NCBI RefSeq assembly: GCF_900101875.1
Contig: NZ_FNAI01000025.1
Span: 1 to 41,242, forward strand
Source: Mucilaginibacter pineti
GTDB taxonomy: Bacteria > Bacteroidota > Bacteroidia > Sphingobacteriales > Sphingobacteriaceae
DNA length: 41,242 nt
Direction: 5' to 3'
Part shown: positions 1 to 8,225 of the stretch, piece by piece
Numbering within the stretch: position 1 is the first letter of the stretch
Layout: every line of letters begins with the position of its first letter
Made by a program: the position numbers and the translations under genes
Notes under the pieces: model-generated
The model's input: only the letters and a program-made list of their open reading frames with translations
Databases searched by the model: none
What the model was told of the DNA's origin: nothing

Positions 1-80
1 AAACTTATAAGTTATGCCGTATGACCGCACCGGAAAGTGGCCTAAATAACCAGCCAGTCTATCCGGTGCGGCATAATCAT

Positions 81-737
81 TCACGCGGCATTATGGCCGA
101 CCTCGTGCAGTAAAGTGGCATAATATTTCGCGGCGCTGTCAAACTGCTCTTTTTTGGGCAGCTGGATATAATCTTTGGTTTTGTTGTAAAAGGCATCATT
201 GCCGCCATGCTTCAACTTAGCCTGGCTGGCAGCAAAGATTTGCTCTGCCCGCTCAACGGGTGACCATTTCTGTTCGGCCTGTTTTTCGGCATATGCCTCT
301 TTCCATTCGGGGATGCCTTTGATCTGTTCGCCATTAAACACCCAGGCGGTGGTAATGATGGGCTTGTCCAGTTTCACGGTTTGCATTTTGGGCTTGCCAT
401 TTTCGCCCATGACCTTTTCGCCTTTGGCATCGGTCACCGGCACCAGGTCGGTCGTTTTCACAAAATTGATAAGCGTGGCTTTGGAGCCTTTTTCCACCGT
501 CCATTTATTGAAGGAGGCTTGTTTAAGCGTCATCCAGCGCGGATCATCCCGGTTCTGCATGGCCAGCCATAAGGCGTTCATACCGCGATAATTTTTGCCG
601 GTAGTCGGATTGAGCGGGGTTTGGTAACCCGCGGTATGGTCGTCCGTCCAGGGCTTTTGAAAAGGCGATGTGCCTTCTTCCAGCGCCTTGATCAGTTTCT
701 CGGCGATCTGTTCATGCAGGGCTTGTTGCTTACTCAT
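81..737 (-). CDS. ArdC-like antirestriction / zincin metallopeptidase, truncated
   Basis: ArdC-type proteins pair an N-terminal single-strand DNA-binding domain with a C-terminal zincin peptidase, and are carried by conjugative elements to protect incoming DNA. Residues about 8-125 match the ArdC N-terminal style (HEQIAEKLIKALEEG, then NYRGMNALWL). Residues near 210-214 read HEVGH, the HExxH zinc motif. The protein stops three residues later (HNAA then TGA), so the rest of the peptidase domain, including the third zinc ligand, is missing. Family members usually run to about 300 residues. The -1 frame stays open from the stop to the window edge, which fits a frameshift, but the continuation there has no convincing ArdC motif. 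The gene overlaps the 53-aa gene upstream by 8 nt. Family assignment is good; whether it is functional is doubtful. Confidence 0.75.
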   Translation of the reverse strand: MSKQQALHEQIAEKLIKALEEGTSPFQKPWTDDHTAGYQTPLNPTTGKNYRGMNALWLAMQNRDDPRWMTLKQASFNKWTVEKGSKATLINFVKTTDLVPVTDAKGEKVMGENGKPKMQTVKLDKPIITTAWVFNGEQIKGIPEWKEAYAEKQAEQKWSPVERAEQIFAASQAKLKHGGNDAFYNKTKDYIQLPKKEQFDSAAKYYATLLHEVGHNAA

Positions 738-891
738 AGTTCAGTTCTCCTTTCTCGTTAAAAAAATCATCTTCCAGTACATCCATACTGTCGATGCCGT
801 ATAATTCTGCTTCGGCCTCGGTCAGGGCGATCTCTTGCAGATCGATGAGCAGGCGCAGCTTGCGGGTTAAATTGATTTCTGTTGCATTCAT
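730..891 (-). CDS. 53-aa hypothetical protein between M23 peptidase and ArdC genes
   Basis: I do not recognise a family. The 53-residue product begins MNATEINLTRKLRLLIDL and is acidic in its second half (DVLEDDFFNEKGE). It has no signal peptide or membrane segment. Its ATG overlaps the TGA of the M23 peptidase gene (ATGA), and its end overlaps the start of the ArdC-like gene by 8 nt. This tight packing within a coupled series is the main reason to call it real. Its role is unknown; a small cytoplasmic accessory protein of the ICE is the most that can be inferred. Confidence 0.6.
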   Translation of the reverse strand: MNATEINLTRKLRLLIDLQEIALTEAEAELYGIDSMDVLEDDFFNEKGELNYE

Positions 892-1325
892 GGTTCTTTT
901 GGTGTTTGGATTGGTTTCAGCAGTTGCCGCAGGAACAGCAAGGGGTTGAGATAATGCTGCCCGAAAGCTATACTGAAATGAAGGTGTTCACCGGTTACCT
1001 GCCCGGTGGCACCGGTAATGCCGATAGGCTGGGATTCAGTCAGGGTATCCGCCTTCATTACCCAGCTTTGAGACAAATGCCCGTAAGTGCTGGTGACACC
1101 ACTGCCGTGATCAATCCTGATATACAGGCCGAGCTTTTGATCATAGCCGGACTGCCTGACCACGCCATCCAGAATACAAAAAACGGTATCAGCACGGGCG
1201 GAAAGGTCGATGCCGGAGTGATAGGCCCATTTCCCGGTGATGGGATGAATACGGTAACCAAAGCCGGAGGTCAGGTGCAAATGATGCAGCGGCAGGCAGC
1301 ACGCCAGGATCATGAGGCAGCGCAT
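888..1325 (-). CDS. M23-family peptidoglycan endopeptidase of the transfer module
   Basis: Zinc metallopeptidase of the LytM/M23 family, which cuts peptide cross-links in peptidoglycan; in a conjugation module it probably opens the wall for the channel. From the preferred start (MRCLMIL) the product is 145 aa with a short hydrophobic signal-like N-terminus. It shows the M23 ligand motif HSGID (H36, D40), YGHLS (H83) and EHLHF (H114/H116). A longer form starting at 1355 would overlap the preceding gene by 29 nt and bury the signal sequence. Starting at 1325 leaves a 1-nt gap after the upstream stop, so I prefer it. Its stop overlaps the start of the 53-aa gene. Domain call strong, substrate inferred. 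Confidence 0.85.
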   Translation of the reverse strand: MRCLMILACCLPLHHLHLTSGFGYRIHPITGKWAYHSGIDLSARADTVFCILDGVVRQSGYDQKLGLYIRIDHGSGVTSTYGHLSQSWVMKADTLTESQPIGITGATGQVTGEHLHFSIAFGQHYLNPLLFLRQLLKPIQTPKEP

Positions 1326-1326
1326 G

Positions 1327-1746
1327 TTAACGCCGCCGGCCTGCGGCCATTTCATAGTTCAGTTCCAGCCCGAGCTTATCCTGCAAGGTCGTTAGGCTGT
1401 TTTGCATCACTGCTTCACTTGAGCGCGCCATTTCCAAAGCGGTTTTGGCGTTTTCAGGTCTGCGGTCGGCCTGTAATAAGCTGATCTCCATGAGCTGCTT
1501 AAAATCAGCGCCGGAAATTTCAAAGCGTTTATCCATCGCGTTCTGGCTGATGATATCCGGTTTTTGCAAAACCATCAGGGCGTTGGTCGAATAGAGGCCA
1601 ACCTCGCTTTTGCCGAAGCTGACCCAAATATCGTCATTGTCGATATTGGTATCCACGATCATACCGACCATACCCTGGCGCTTGGCCGGGTCATTTTCCA
1701 CCTGCGGATTTACCATCGCGTAGGTGCCGTTGGGTACATTTTCCAT
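1327..1746 (-). CDS. Conserved-looking hypothetical protein of the tra operon
   Basis: 139-aa protein without signal peptide or membrane segment. The first half (residues 5-60: NGTYAMVNP, GMVGMIVDTN, IWVSFGKSEVGLYSTNALMVL) looks like a small beta-rich domain. The second half is helical and charged, ending in GRRR. I recall proteins of this type between the coupling protein and the peptidase in Bacteroidetes ICEs but cannot name a function. It sits 25 nt downstream of the coupling protein gene and is followed almost without gap by the M23 peptidase gene, so it is co-transcribed with the transfer genes. Cytoplasmic location is inferred from the absence of export signals. Confidence 0.6.
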   Translation of the reverse strand: MENVPNGTYAMVNPQVENDPAKRQGMVGMIVDTNIDNDDIWVSFGKSEVGLYSTNALMVLQKPDIISQNAMDKRFEISGADFKQLMEISLLQADRRPENAKTALEMARSSEAVMQNSLTTLQDKLGLELNYEMAAGRRR

Positions 1747-1771
1747 AAGCTAAAAATTTAAAGGTGTTGGA

Positions 1772-3769
1772 TTAAAGGGTTACTTTTTGTTGGGGCGGAG
1801 CCGTGGCAGGCTGGCTGAACTGGCGGACGATGGCTTCCACCTCGCGGTTGATCCGGAAGAAATTTTGCAGGAGCGTAAGTTCCTTATGGTCGCCGAAATC
1901 ATAATAGACCGGCAGTTCACGATAGTTCTTTTCTTCCTTTTCGATCTCCGGCCGGTCGAGGTTAATGCGGCAATTCACCGCCGAGGTTTCAAATTTGCCG
2001 GTGTACTTTTCCTCGGCATCCGAAGCGATCAGCCCCACCATCTCGCCCGTATTTAAGGAAGCGATCTTCCCGGCGGGTATCAGCGCTTCCAATTTTTCAT
2101 TCAGGGAAGAAGAAGTTTTGTTACGGTCAATGGACAGGCCTTCCCCGATCTGCATGGATTTACCCATCAGGCGTTCCAGCCATTCCAGCGTATCCTTGTT
2201 GCGTACCGAGCCGGATAAAATATTACCGACCACGGAGGTGATGGTTGCGGCTGTATCTTTCCCGTATTGCTGGTTCAGCATGGGTAACTCCTGCAAACCG
2301 AGTAAAACGGCCGACAAATTCGATCTCGCCTGGGAAATTAAATTTTCCACTTTATGTGTATACAAGCTGGGTGCTTCGTCAATCAGCAGGCCCGCTGGGT
2401 TATTTCCTTTGGAATTGATCAGGCTGGTGATGCGGTTCAGGATAACCGAGTAGCTGGCGGAGTTGGTGCTTTGTGTGCTCGGATCATTGGCCAGTATCAG
2501 GATGGCCGGATTAGCTTTACTTGAAATTTTCAGATCGAAATCATCGCCCGAGAAAACCCAGAAAGTTTCCTTCGTGGCCAAACGGCTGATAAAGATCTTT
2601 AGCGTTCCGACCTGGCCTTCCAATTGGTCGAAAGCCTTTAACTGGTAGGCGCTCCGAAATGGTGATAACAAAGAAGTCAGTTCCGGCTGGGAAAACAGCG
2701 TAGAAAAGATCTCTTCATAAGAGCAGTTCAGAAAGGCCAGCACATGCGGAAAGCTTGAATAGCGGCCATCTTCGTACTTACTGAAAAAATAAACACAGGC
2801 CGTTAAAAAGTTAATGGCCGATTGCGTGAAGAACTGGTCGCTGCCACCGGCTTTATCGCCCTTTTTCATCGCTTCTACCAAACCTTCGGCGCTTTCCGAA
2901 GCATCGGCCAATGTCCGCAGGTAATCCTTGCGCCAGGGATTCACGCGCCGGCTTTTTTCTACCTCGTTCAGGTTAATGACATGGAATTTGTGCTTCTGGC
3001 ACTTACCCTGCTGCTTAGCCAAAAGGTACTGGTAGTATGCGATCTTACCCAGGTCGGGGAATTTGAAATCATAGATACAGGCGCAGTATTCTTTGGCGAT
3101 CATTTGCCGGATAAAGGAATTGACCACGCCATAACTCTTGCCCGAACCCGGCGTACCGATCAGCAAGGTTCCCCGGAAAGGGTTGACGATATTGATCCAG
3201 CCATCCCTGACCTTACCTTTGTAATAAAACTGCATGGGGATATTGACCGAGTAAGGTGTTTCGATCTTAACCACCTGCTGCATAAAGCTTTCCTGCTCCA
3301 CGTTCCACTTGTCTTTACCCAAACCGGAGCGGATCATTTTGGAGACGTTATCCATCGCGAGGCTCGTGATCAGCGCGCCGAGCACCGAGCAGGTCATATA
3401 GGCCAAGTTAAACCAGGTGGTATAAGGCAGCACGATAGCCGAAGGCCGGTTATAGAACCACATACTGCCGAACAGCAATAACAAACCCAGCGTCAGCGGG
3501 TACAGGATATGTTTTTTCGGGTCAAGGTCTATTTTCTTTTTTGCCAGCGTCCCTATACTGACCAGGCAGATCAGGGTAAGCGTGGCGAATTTGCTGTAGA
3601 CCAATTCCTGATAGATCGGGATACGCTGTATCTTCAGCAGTGCATGGGCAAAAAGTCCCCAGAAGGGTGCGGGTAAGTAAACGAACAGCACCGCTTCCAG
3701 TACGACCAGCATGTAAATGGCGCATTGCAGAAAGCCATGCAGCTTCTGCATCTCTCTGGTTTCTTCCAT
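1772..3769 (-). CDS. Type IV coupling protein (VirD4/TraG-type ATPase)
   Basis: Membrane-anchored ATPase that brings the relaxase-DNA complex to the conjugation channel. The 665-aa product has several hydrophobic segments in residues 14-140, a Walker A motif GTPGSGKS at 205-212 and a Walker B LLIDEAPS at 461-468, the arrangement of the VirD4/TraG family. In Bacteroides elements the equivalent gene is often called mobC or traG, so I leave the symbol blank. It lies 60 nt downstream of traN; the gap contains a hairpin (GGAAG 3791-3795 with CTTCC 3811-3815, inner GGC/GCC) without a U-tract on the coding strand. Full length; no key motif missing. Confidence in function is high. Confidence 0.92.
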   Translation of the reverse strand: MEETREMQKLHGFLQCAIYMLVVLEAVLFVYLPAPFWGLFAHALLKIQRIPIYQELVYSKFATLTLICLVSIGTLAKKKIDLDPKKHILYPLTLGLLLLFGSMWFYNRPSAIVLPYTTWFNLAYMTCSVLGALITSLAMDNVSKMIRSGLGKDKWNVEQESFMQQVVKIETPYSVNIPMQFYYKGKVRDGWINIVNPFRGTLLIGTPGSGKSYGVVNSFIRQMIAKEYCACIYDFKFPDLGKIAYYQYLLAKQQGKCQKHKFHVINLNEVEKSRRVNPWRKDYLRTLADASESAEGLVEAMKKGDKAGGSDQFFTQSAINFLTACVYFFSKYEDGRYSSFPHVLAFLNCSYEEIFSTLFSQPELTSLLSPFRSAYQLKAFDQLEGQVGTLKIFISRLATKETFWVFSGDDFDLKISSKANPAILILANDPSTQSTNSASYSVILNRITSLINSKGNNPAGLLIDEAPSLYTHKVENLISQARSNLSAVLLGLQELPMLNQQYGKDTAATITSVVGNILSGSVRNKDTLEWLERLMGKSMQIGEGLSIDRNKTSSSLNEKLEALIPAGKIASLNTGEMVGLIASDAEEKYTGKFETSAVNCRINLDRPEIEKEEKNYRELPVYYDFGDHKELTLLQNFFRINREVEAIVRQFSQPATAPPQQKVTL

Positions 3770-3829
3770 ATGATTTGTTTTTTAATGGCCGGAAGGAGGG
3801 CTTCGCCGTTCTTCCATAAAAAATCCGAA

Positions 3830-4693
3830 TTAATGCACCGGGATGGTGTCTGCCTCCAGGATATCTGAATAGGCTACCTGGAGCATAATGATCCGGCCGG
3901 AAAGCTGCTTTTCGCTGACCTCGATATGCAGGAGCTTATTGCCGGGAAAAGTGAACTTCTTAAAGACGAAAACATTGCGGTAATGCTTTTTGAAAAATGG
4001 CGTATCAAACAGCGTAAACTCCGGCTTGATTTCAACCGACTGAACATTACTGGCTTTGGTCACTTTCTTATCATCGATCTTGAAGCGCAATTCATCGATG
4101 TCATAGCGCAGGTTCGTTTTGTTTTCATAGCCGATATCCAGGAAGATATAATCGCCCAGCGTATACACATGGTTGAGGTTAGCTTTGATGCCATAGGCTG
4201 ACGAATGCTGTAAATGCTTCTCCGGTTTTTGCGCCAGTAAACGGAGCGCAAACTGGTGCAGTTCCGGCTGGGAAAGACTTACACCCGGCACATCTAAGGG
4301 CCTGATCTCAGCCGGGCCGATCTCAATATCCGTTTGTATGGAACCGGCAACTAAGTCGGCACTAACCACATGGTATTGGGCGATAAATTTCTCACCAACG
4401 ATGGTCACCACCGCATCGGTGCCGGTATCTCCAAAGGCATGCGCCTTTAAGCTATCCAATGTCATACGCCGGATGCGCAGGATATTTTTAACTGGCAGAT
4501 CGCCTGTAATTTGTTTGGTCGAAATATCCACGTACTGGATGGGCTCGGGGGAGATAAAATGTACCGTTACGTTCGGCGGCAGGTAGACTACCGGCAGTTC
4601 GAGTAACTTGGTCGCATTAACCGGGAATTTCTGGGCATAACTGTGGCCCGCGGCCATCAGCGTGGCCGCTAAAAAAAACAATAATTTTCGCAT
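3830..4693 (-). CDS. traN: Conjugative transposon protein TraN
   Basis: 287-aa exported protein of the Bacteroidetes TraN family (DUF4138), a periplasmic or outer-membrane-associated part of the mating channel thought to correspond in place to VirB9. It begins MRKLLFFLAATLMAAGHSYAQ, a clear signal peptide. The rest is beta-rich with no further membrane span, for example YVDISTKQITGDLPVKN and the C-terminal GRIIMLQVAYSDILEAD. It lies directly downstream of traM, as in other Bacteroidetes ICEs, with 30 nt between them. The assignment rests on position, length and overall sequence style as I recall the family. Confidence 0.8.
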   Translation of the reverse strand: MRKLLFFLAATLMAAGHSYAQKFPVNATKLLELPVVYLPPNVTVHFISPEPIQYVDISTKQITGDLPVKNILRIRRMTLDSLKAHAFGDTGTDAVVTIVGEKFIAQYHVVSADLVAGSIQTDIEIGPAEIRPLDVPGVSLSQPELHQFALRLLAQKPEKHLQHSSAYGIKANLNHVYTLGDYIFLDIGYENKTNLRYDIDELRFKIDDKKVTKASNVQSVEIKPEFTLFDTPFFKKHYRNVFVFKKFTFPGNKLLHIEVSEKQLSGRIIMLQVAYSDILEADTIPVH

Positions 4694-4723
4694 CGTTAAA
4701 GGGGATAAATGAGGAAATAAGAT

Positions 4724-5941
4724 TTAATAATTCTTTTGCGCGTTTTGCAGCGCCTGCGGATCAATGAGATAGATGTAGGAGTTGTATTTAATTTTTGCTT
4801 TGTTCTTGCGGATGGCGCTGGCAATGGCGGAAGAAGTAGACTGGAACATTTTATCCAGCGTACTCATGAGGAACTGGTTGCCATCAGCGGAACCGCTCTG
4901 GATATTGATGCCCTGCATGGAGTTGCCGCTGAGGTCTTTGGTAAAATCGCGGAAAGCGGATTCGGGCACATACAGGCCCGGCAGGCCGTCCTGGTCATAC
5001 ACTTCCAGTTTAACCGGCAACACCTGGGTACCGTACATGATGGAGGGAACGACGAGCGTTACTCGTTGCTGTGAAAATCCATTGATCAGCGCATACAGGT
5101 AAGTGCCTCTTTTAACCAGGGTGTGCCCGGCGCGGATATCTTCCAGTAAGCGCAAGCGGATGCGGGAACCGGCGTAACCGGTCAGGTTTTCATCTATGAT
5201 CGCCATGATAAAACCCTCCGTCTTGTGCGCGTAGATGGTATTGAAATCATCGGGCAGATCATCTGCTTTACTTACTGCTAATTTGGGCTGCTGCGACCTC
5301 GTTGCTTCTAAAGCCGCTATGGCCGCTTTCTTTTGCTGTTCTGCTTTATAAGCAGGGTCGTTGGCCCTACTCATGCTGTCGGCATAAGCCATTTGCGCTT
5401 TGAAAAGTTCCATCGGATCTTTTTGCCGCACCGGCGCGGAACTTTTGGGCGGTGTATGAGGCTGGCCGGAAAGATTGGCCAGCGCCTGGGCCAATGCTTT
5501 ATCTTCTTTGAATTGGTTGTTATGCCGCAAAGGCGGCGGCGAGGTATAAGGCAAGGGTGCGCCGTTATTCCCTGATGGATCGGTACCGCTATGGTACTTT
5601 TGTTTCATCGCCTGGTCGACGGAGTCCAATAGCCGCTTCTCCCTGGAAGAATATTGGTTGCCAAAACCGGCGTTCGTGCTTTTTTCTTCGCCGATCGGCG
5701 CTAAAGCCGTATAGCCATCCGCCTGCTTATAGGTGTTGCGATAAGCATCCAGTTTGTCTGATAATTCTTTTTGCTGGACGGCGGCAGATACCGCGCCGAC
5801 ATTATCCTGCATGCCGGGAGCTTTTTTCACTTGGACTTGCTTTTTGCTTTGACTGCTGTGGTACACAAAAAAGAACAGGCATAAAAAAGGCAGAAGGATC
5901 AGGGGCAGGATGTACTTGGGTTGTTTGAAATTGATCTTCAT
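4724..5941 (-). CDS. traM: Conjugative transposon protein TraM
   Basis: 405-aa inner-membrane-anchored protein of the Bacteroidetes TraM family, analogous to VirB10. One hydrophobic segment lies near the N-terminus (ILPLILLPFLCLFFFVY, residues about 11-27). A long low-complexity middle part rich in Q, K, P and A follows (residues 30-220), then a conserved C-terminal domain with TEGFIMAIIDENLTGYAGSR, HTLVKRGTYLYALINGF and NIQSGSADGNQFLMSTLDKMFQ. This anchor-linker-domain plan matches VirB10-like proteins that span the periplasm. Its start overlaps the preceding TraL-like gene by 4 nt (ATGA), implying translational coupling. Confidence 0.87.
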   Translation of the reverse strand: MKINFKQPKYILPLILLPFLCLFFFVYHSSQSKKQVQVKKAPGMQDNVGAVSAAVQQKELSDKLDAYRNTYKQADGYTALAPIGEEKSTNAGFGNQYSSREKRLLDSVDQAMKQKYHSGTDPSGNNGAPLPYTSPPPLRHNNQFKEDKALAQALANLSGQPHTPPKSSAPVRQKDPMELFKAQMAYADSMSRANDPAYKAEQQKKAAIAALEATRSQQPKLAVSKADDLPDDFNTIYAHKTEGFIMAIIDENLTGYAGSRIRLRLLEDIRAGHTLVKRGTYLYALINGFSQQRVTLVVPSIMYGTQVLPVKLEVYDQDGLPGLYVPESAFRDFTKDLSGNSMQGINIQSGSADGNQFLMSTLDKMFQSTSSAIASAIRKNKAKIKYNSYIYLIDPQALQNAQKNY

Positions 5942-6393
5942 GGTTTGATGGTTATGGATTGTTGGAGATGCTGTAACCTGTCGAGCGCGGTGGCCAGCCG
6001 AGTACTGTCGGCAGCGGTGAGTGAGCGCTTAGTGAGCAGCGTATCGATCTGCTGTTTGAGTTCCAGCGTTTGTCTGAGCGTGAACGTGGTTCGCAGGATC
6101 TGCCCGAACCCACTGCTAACCGGGGATAACATTTCTGTCGGCTTACCTGGCTGCACCGAAGTAATTGCAGGTGTTACCGAAACGGCTGGTTCCCGGTGAC
6201 GAAAAATTGTAAATGATAAAACCAGCGAAACCAGCATGAGCACGACCATAGCGCCGTAGGCTTGTTTCGGATAACGCCGCAGGGAGGCGGTGATCCCGCT
6301 TTCTGCCTTGCCGAAATAAACGCTGAACTCCTTTTTAAGCTCCCGGAATAAAGTGTCGCGGGGATCGCGGTTAGAATGTAGTTTTCTGAACAT
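5938..6393 (-). CDS. TraL-like small membrane protein
   Basis: 151-aa protein with a cytoplasmic N-terminus (about 50 residues), one strong membrane segment (AMVVLMLVSLVLSFTIF, about 48-64), and a periplasmic helical tail (QTLELKQQIDTLLTKRSLTAADSTRL). It sits between traK and traM, where Bacteroidetes conjugative transposons carry the small traL gene; the overlap is 23 nt with traK and 4 nt with traM. The TraL label comes from this position and topology, since I see no diagnostic motif. It probably belongs to the inner-membrane part of the mating channel. Confidence 0.55.
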   Translation of the reverse strand: MFRKLHSNRDPRDTLFRELKKEFSVYFGKAESGITASLRRYPKQAYGAMVVLMLVSLVLSFTIFRHREPAVSVTPAITSVQPGKPTEMLSPVSSGFGQILRTTFTLRQTLELKQQIDTLLTKRSLTAADSTRLATALDRLQHLQQSITIKP

Positions 6394-6985
6394 TGTCGAG
6401 GTCTTTATTTTCGAGGGTTTTCCAATCGGTGATGAGCACGCCGTGCGGATTATTCTCGCTGCGCGGGATGTCTTTGAGATAGCCTTCGGTGATCAGTGAG
6501 CGGGTAACCGTGGAACTGCGCCGGTCAATTTTGAGCTTCCCGTAAAAGCGGAAATACTTTTTGGGCGCGTCCAGTACGATAGAATCGGTTTGCAGCGTAA
6601 GCACTGAACTGGATGATAAAATGGAAGTGAAATAGCCTTTTTCTTTTAAGTTGTTGTACTGCTGGACGCCGGACTCATCGATCAGGTACATCGCTTTTTT
6701 CATCTGGTATTCGATGTACTTGTCATCAGGCGTGAGCGAAAAGAAAATGGAATGGAACAGATCCACGTGCGCGCGATACTCGGCCGGCCGGTTCATCTGC
6801 GCGTCGGTTTGTTTGGCCAGGATCGGCACATTATTATCCAGGATGTAAACCGTTTTGCGGGAACTTTCAACGAGCCGGTAAGCATAGGCGGCGATGATGC
6901 CTACGGTAATTACGGCCGTTAGGAAACTGCCGAGCGCCACGAAAGTTGCGAGCCGGACTTTGGCTTCAATACTTTTTACGAGCAT
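6371..6985 (-). CDS. traK: Conjugative transposon protein TraK (VirB8-like)
   Basis: 204-aa bitopic inner-membrane protein of the TraK family, analogous to VirB8, an assembly factor of type IV secretion channels. A membrane segment is at residues 13-36 (FVALGSFLTAVITVGIIAAYAY), followed by a periplasmic domain with HVDLFHSIFFSLTPDDKYIEY and AMYLIDESGVQQYNNLKEKGYF, wording typical of Bacteroidetes TraK. Only 11 nt separate its ATG from the U-tract of a terminator-shaped hairpin (6997-7024), so there is no room for a promoter in between. It overlaps the TraL-like gene by 23 nt. Confidence 0.85.
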   Translation of the reverse strand: MLVKSIEAKVRLATFVALGSFLTAVITVGIIAAYAYRLVESSRKTVYILDNNVPILAKQTDAQMNRPAEYRAHVDLFHSIFFSLTPDDKYIEYQMKKAMYLIDESGVQQYNNLKEKGYFTSILSSSSVLTLQTDSIVLDAPKKYFRFYGKLKIDRRSSTVTRSLITEGYLKDIPRSENNPHGVLITDWKTLENKDLDNVQKTTF

Positions 6986-6996
6986 GATGGGGAAAT

Positions 6997-7024
6997 AAAA
7001 AAGGCCGCTTTAATAAAAGCAGCC
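6997..7024 (-). terminator. Terminator-shaped hairpin directly before traK
   Basis: On the minus strand the stem GGCTGCTTT pairs with AAAGCGGCC (one T:G pair) around a 4-nt loop and is followed by six T residues. It lies after the traJ stop and ends 11 nt before the traK ATG. It has the shape of an intrinsic terminator, but downstream genes belong to the same operon, so it is either leaky, regulated, or an mRNA processing or stability element. Confidence 0.6.
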
Positions 7025-7051
7025 TGATAAATAAATAAGGTTAAAGACAGA

Positions 7052-8215
7052 TCAGAAGAAACTGCCGGAGGCTTTACGGGCGAGGCCGGTCATCGTTGCG
7101 GCACCACGTCCAAAGCTGGATGAAGCTGAGCTGATGCCCGAAGTAGAAATGATCCAGGTCGAGATACTGGGCACGGTGAACATACAGATGGCACCGATCA
7201 GGAAAACCACGATCACCGTACCAAAAGAAAGGATACCATTGCCGGCAAACCAGGCCATTTTTTCGAGATTGGCACTGAGGCCATCTTCCCCGACCAGTTC
7301 CTTATACTTGCTGATCTCAGAGGTCAGCGCATATTTCTGCATCAGCGCAATGAGGTACATGATCAGGTAAGCAATACCGGAGTATAGGTTCACCGAAACA
7401 AAGCGCGCGATCCAGGTGCTGAAACTATCGCGGAACGCAGGCAGGATACTGACTGCGACGGCAAAAGGGCCGAGAATGATCAGGATGGAAGAATAAATGA
7501 TCTGGATCATAAACACGATATACACCGCGATGCGCAAGATCCAGATGCCGAGCAGTTCCAGTAATTGGGTAAAGAGTAACTGCATACCCACTTCAAGCCG
7601 GTTCTTCAATTCCAGTAAAGGGGAAACCACCGTAGAGATCCCTTCCTTAACCGTACTGGTCACCGAATCCCAGGCCCGGCCGTACCAGGTGTCGGATTCT
7701 TTTTCCGCTACTTCAGTTTGCGCCTGAAAGGTGTATAAGGAGTTAGCGACCTTGATCATCAAGTCGGCTCGGGTGAAGCGCAGGTCATCCACATTGCTTT
7801 GTTCGCTTTGGAACATTTCCTCGGTTTTAGCGGCCACCAGGTCGGTGGGAAAAGCCACCACTTTGGTAAATGCGCCCCACCACAGGATGACCATCACCAA
7901 ACCAAAGGGCCGTAAGAGCGGCATGATCTCCATGCGCTTATCGCCAGCCATCATTTCATAGGACTTAATGGCAAAAAAGATCACCATAAAAATGGCGGCC
8001 AGGGCTTTGGCATCGGTAATAAATAAATCGAAATGTGTCCAGATGGAATCTTTCAGACCTTTTAAAAAGACCATAACACCTTCCTCATAAACGCCATTGC
8101 CCTGCAAAAACTCTAGGGACTTTTTATAGTTGGTATTTGGCGCAGTTTGCGCATAACCCAGGCTGATGCCAAGCAGCGCGAACAGGGCCGTTAAACAGCA
8201 AAATTTTCTTTTCAT
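7052..8215 (-). CDS. traJ: Conjugative transposon protein TraJ (VirB6-like)
   Basis: 387-aa polytopic membrane protein, analogous to VirB6, which forms part of the inner-membrane channel. A signal-like N-terminus (CLTALFALLGISLGYAQT) is followed by several hydrophobic segments: ALAAIFMVIFFAIKSYEMM, FGLVMVILWWGAFTKVVAF, then multiple spans in the C-terminal half (ILRIAVYIVFMIQIIYSSIL, GIAYLIMYLIALMQ, TVIVVFLIGAICMFTVPSI). The MAGDKRMEIMPLLRPFGLVMVI stretch is typical of Bacteroidetes TraJ. It lies between the secreted 258-aa protein (10-nt gap) and traK, the usual order. Confidence 0.87.
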   Translation of the reverse strand: MKRKFCCLTALFALLGISLGYAQTAPNTNYKKSLEFLQGNGVYEEGVMVFLKGLKDSIWTHFDLFITDAKALAAIFMVIFFAIKSYEMMAGDKRMEIMPLLRPFGLVMVILWWGAFTKVVAFPTDLVAAKTEEMFQSEQSNVDDLRFTRADLMIKVANSLYTFQAQTEVAEKESDTWYGRAWDSVTSTVKEGISTVVSPLLELKNRLEVGMQLLFTQLLELLGIWILRIAVYIVFMIQIIYSSILIILGPFAVAVSILPAFRDSFSTWIARFVSVNLYSGIAYLIMYLIALMQKYALTSEISKYKELVGEDGLSANLEKMAWFAGNGILSFGTVIVVFLIGAICMFTVPSISTWIISTSGISSASSSFGRGAATMTGLARKASGSFF

Positions 8216-8225
8216 AAAAATGGAT

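Noticed and set aside
882..1484. 200-aa plus-strand ORF and similar long ORFs opposite the tra genes
   Set aside because: They are antisense shadows of genes with clear family motifs, and lack motifs of their own.
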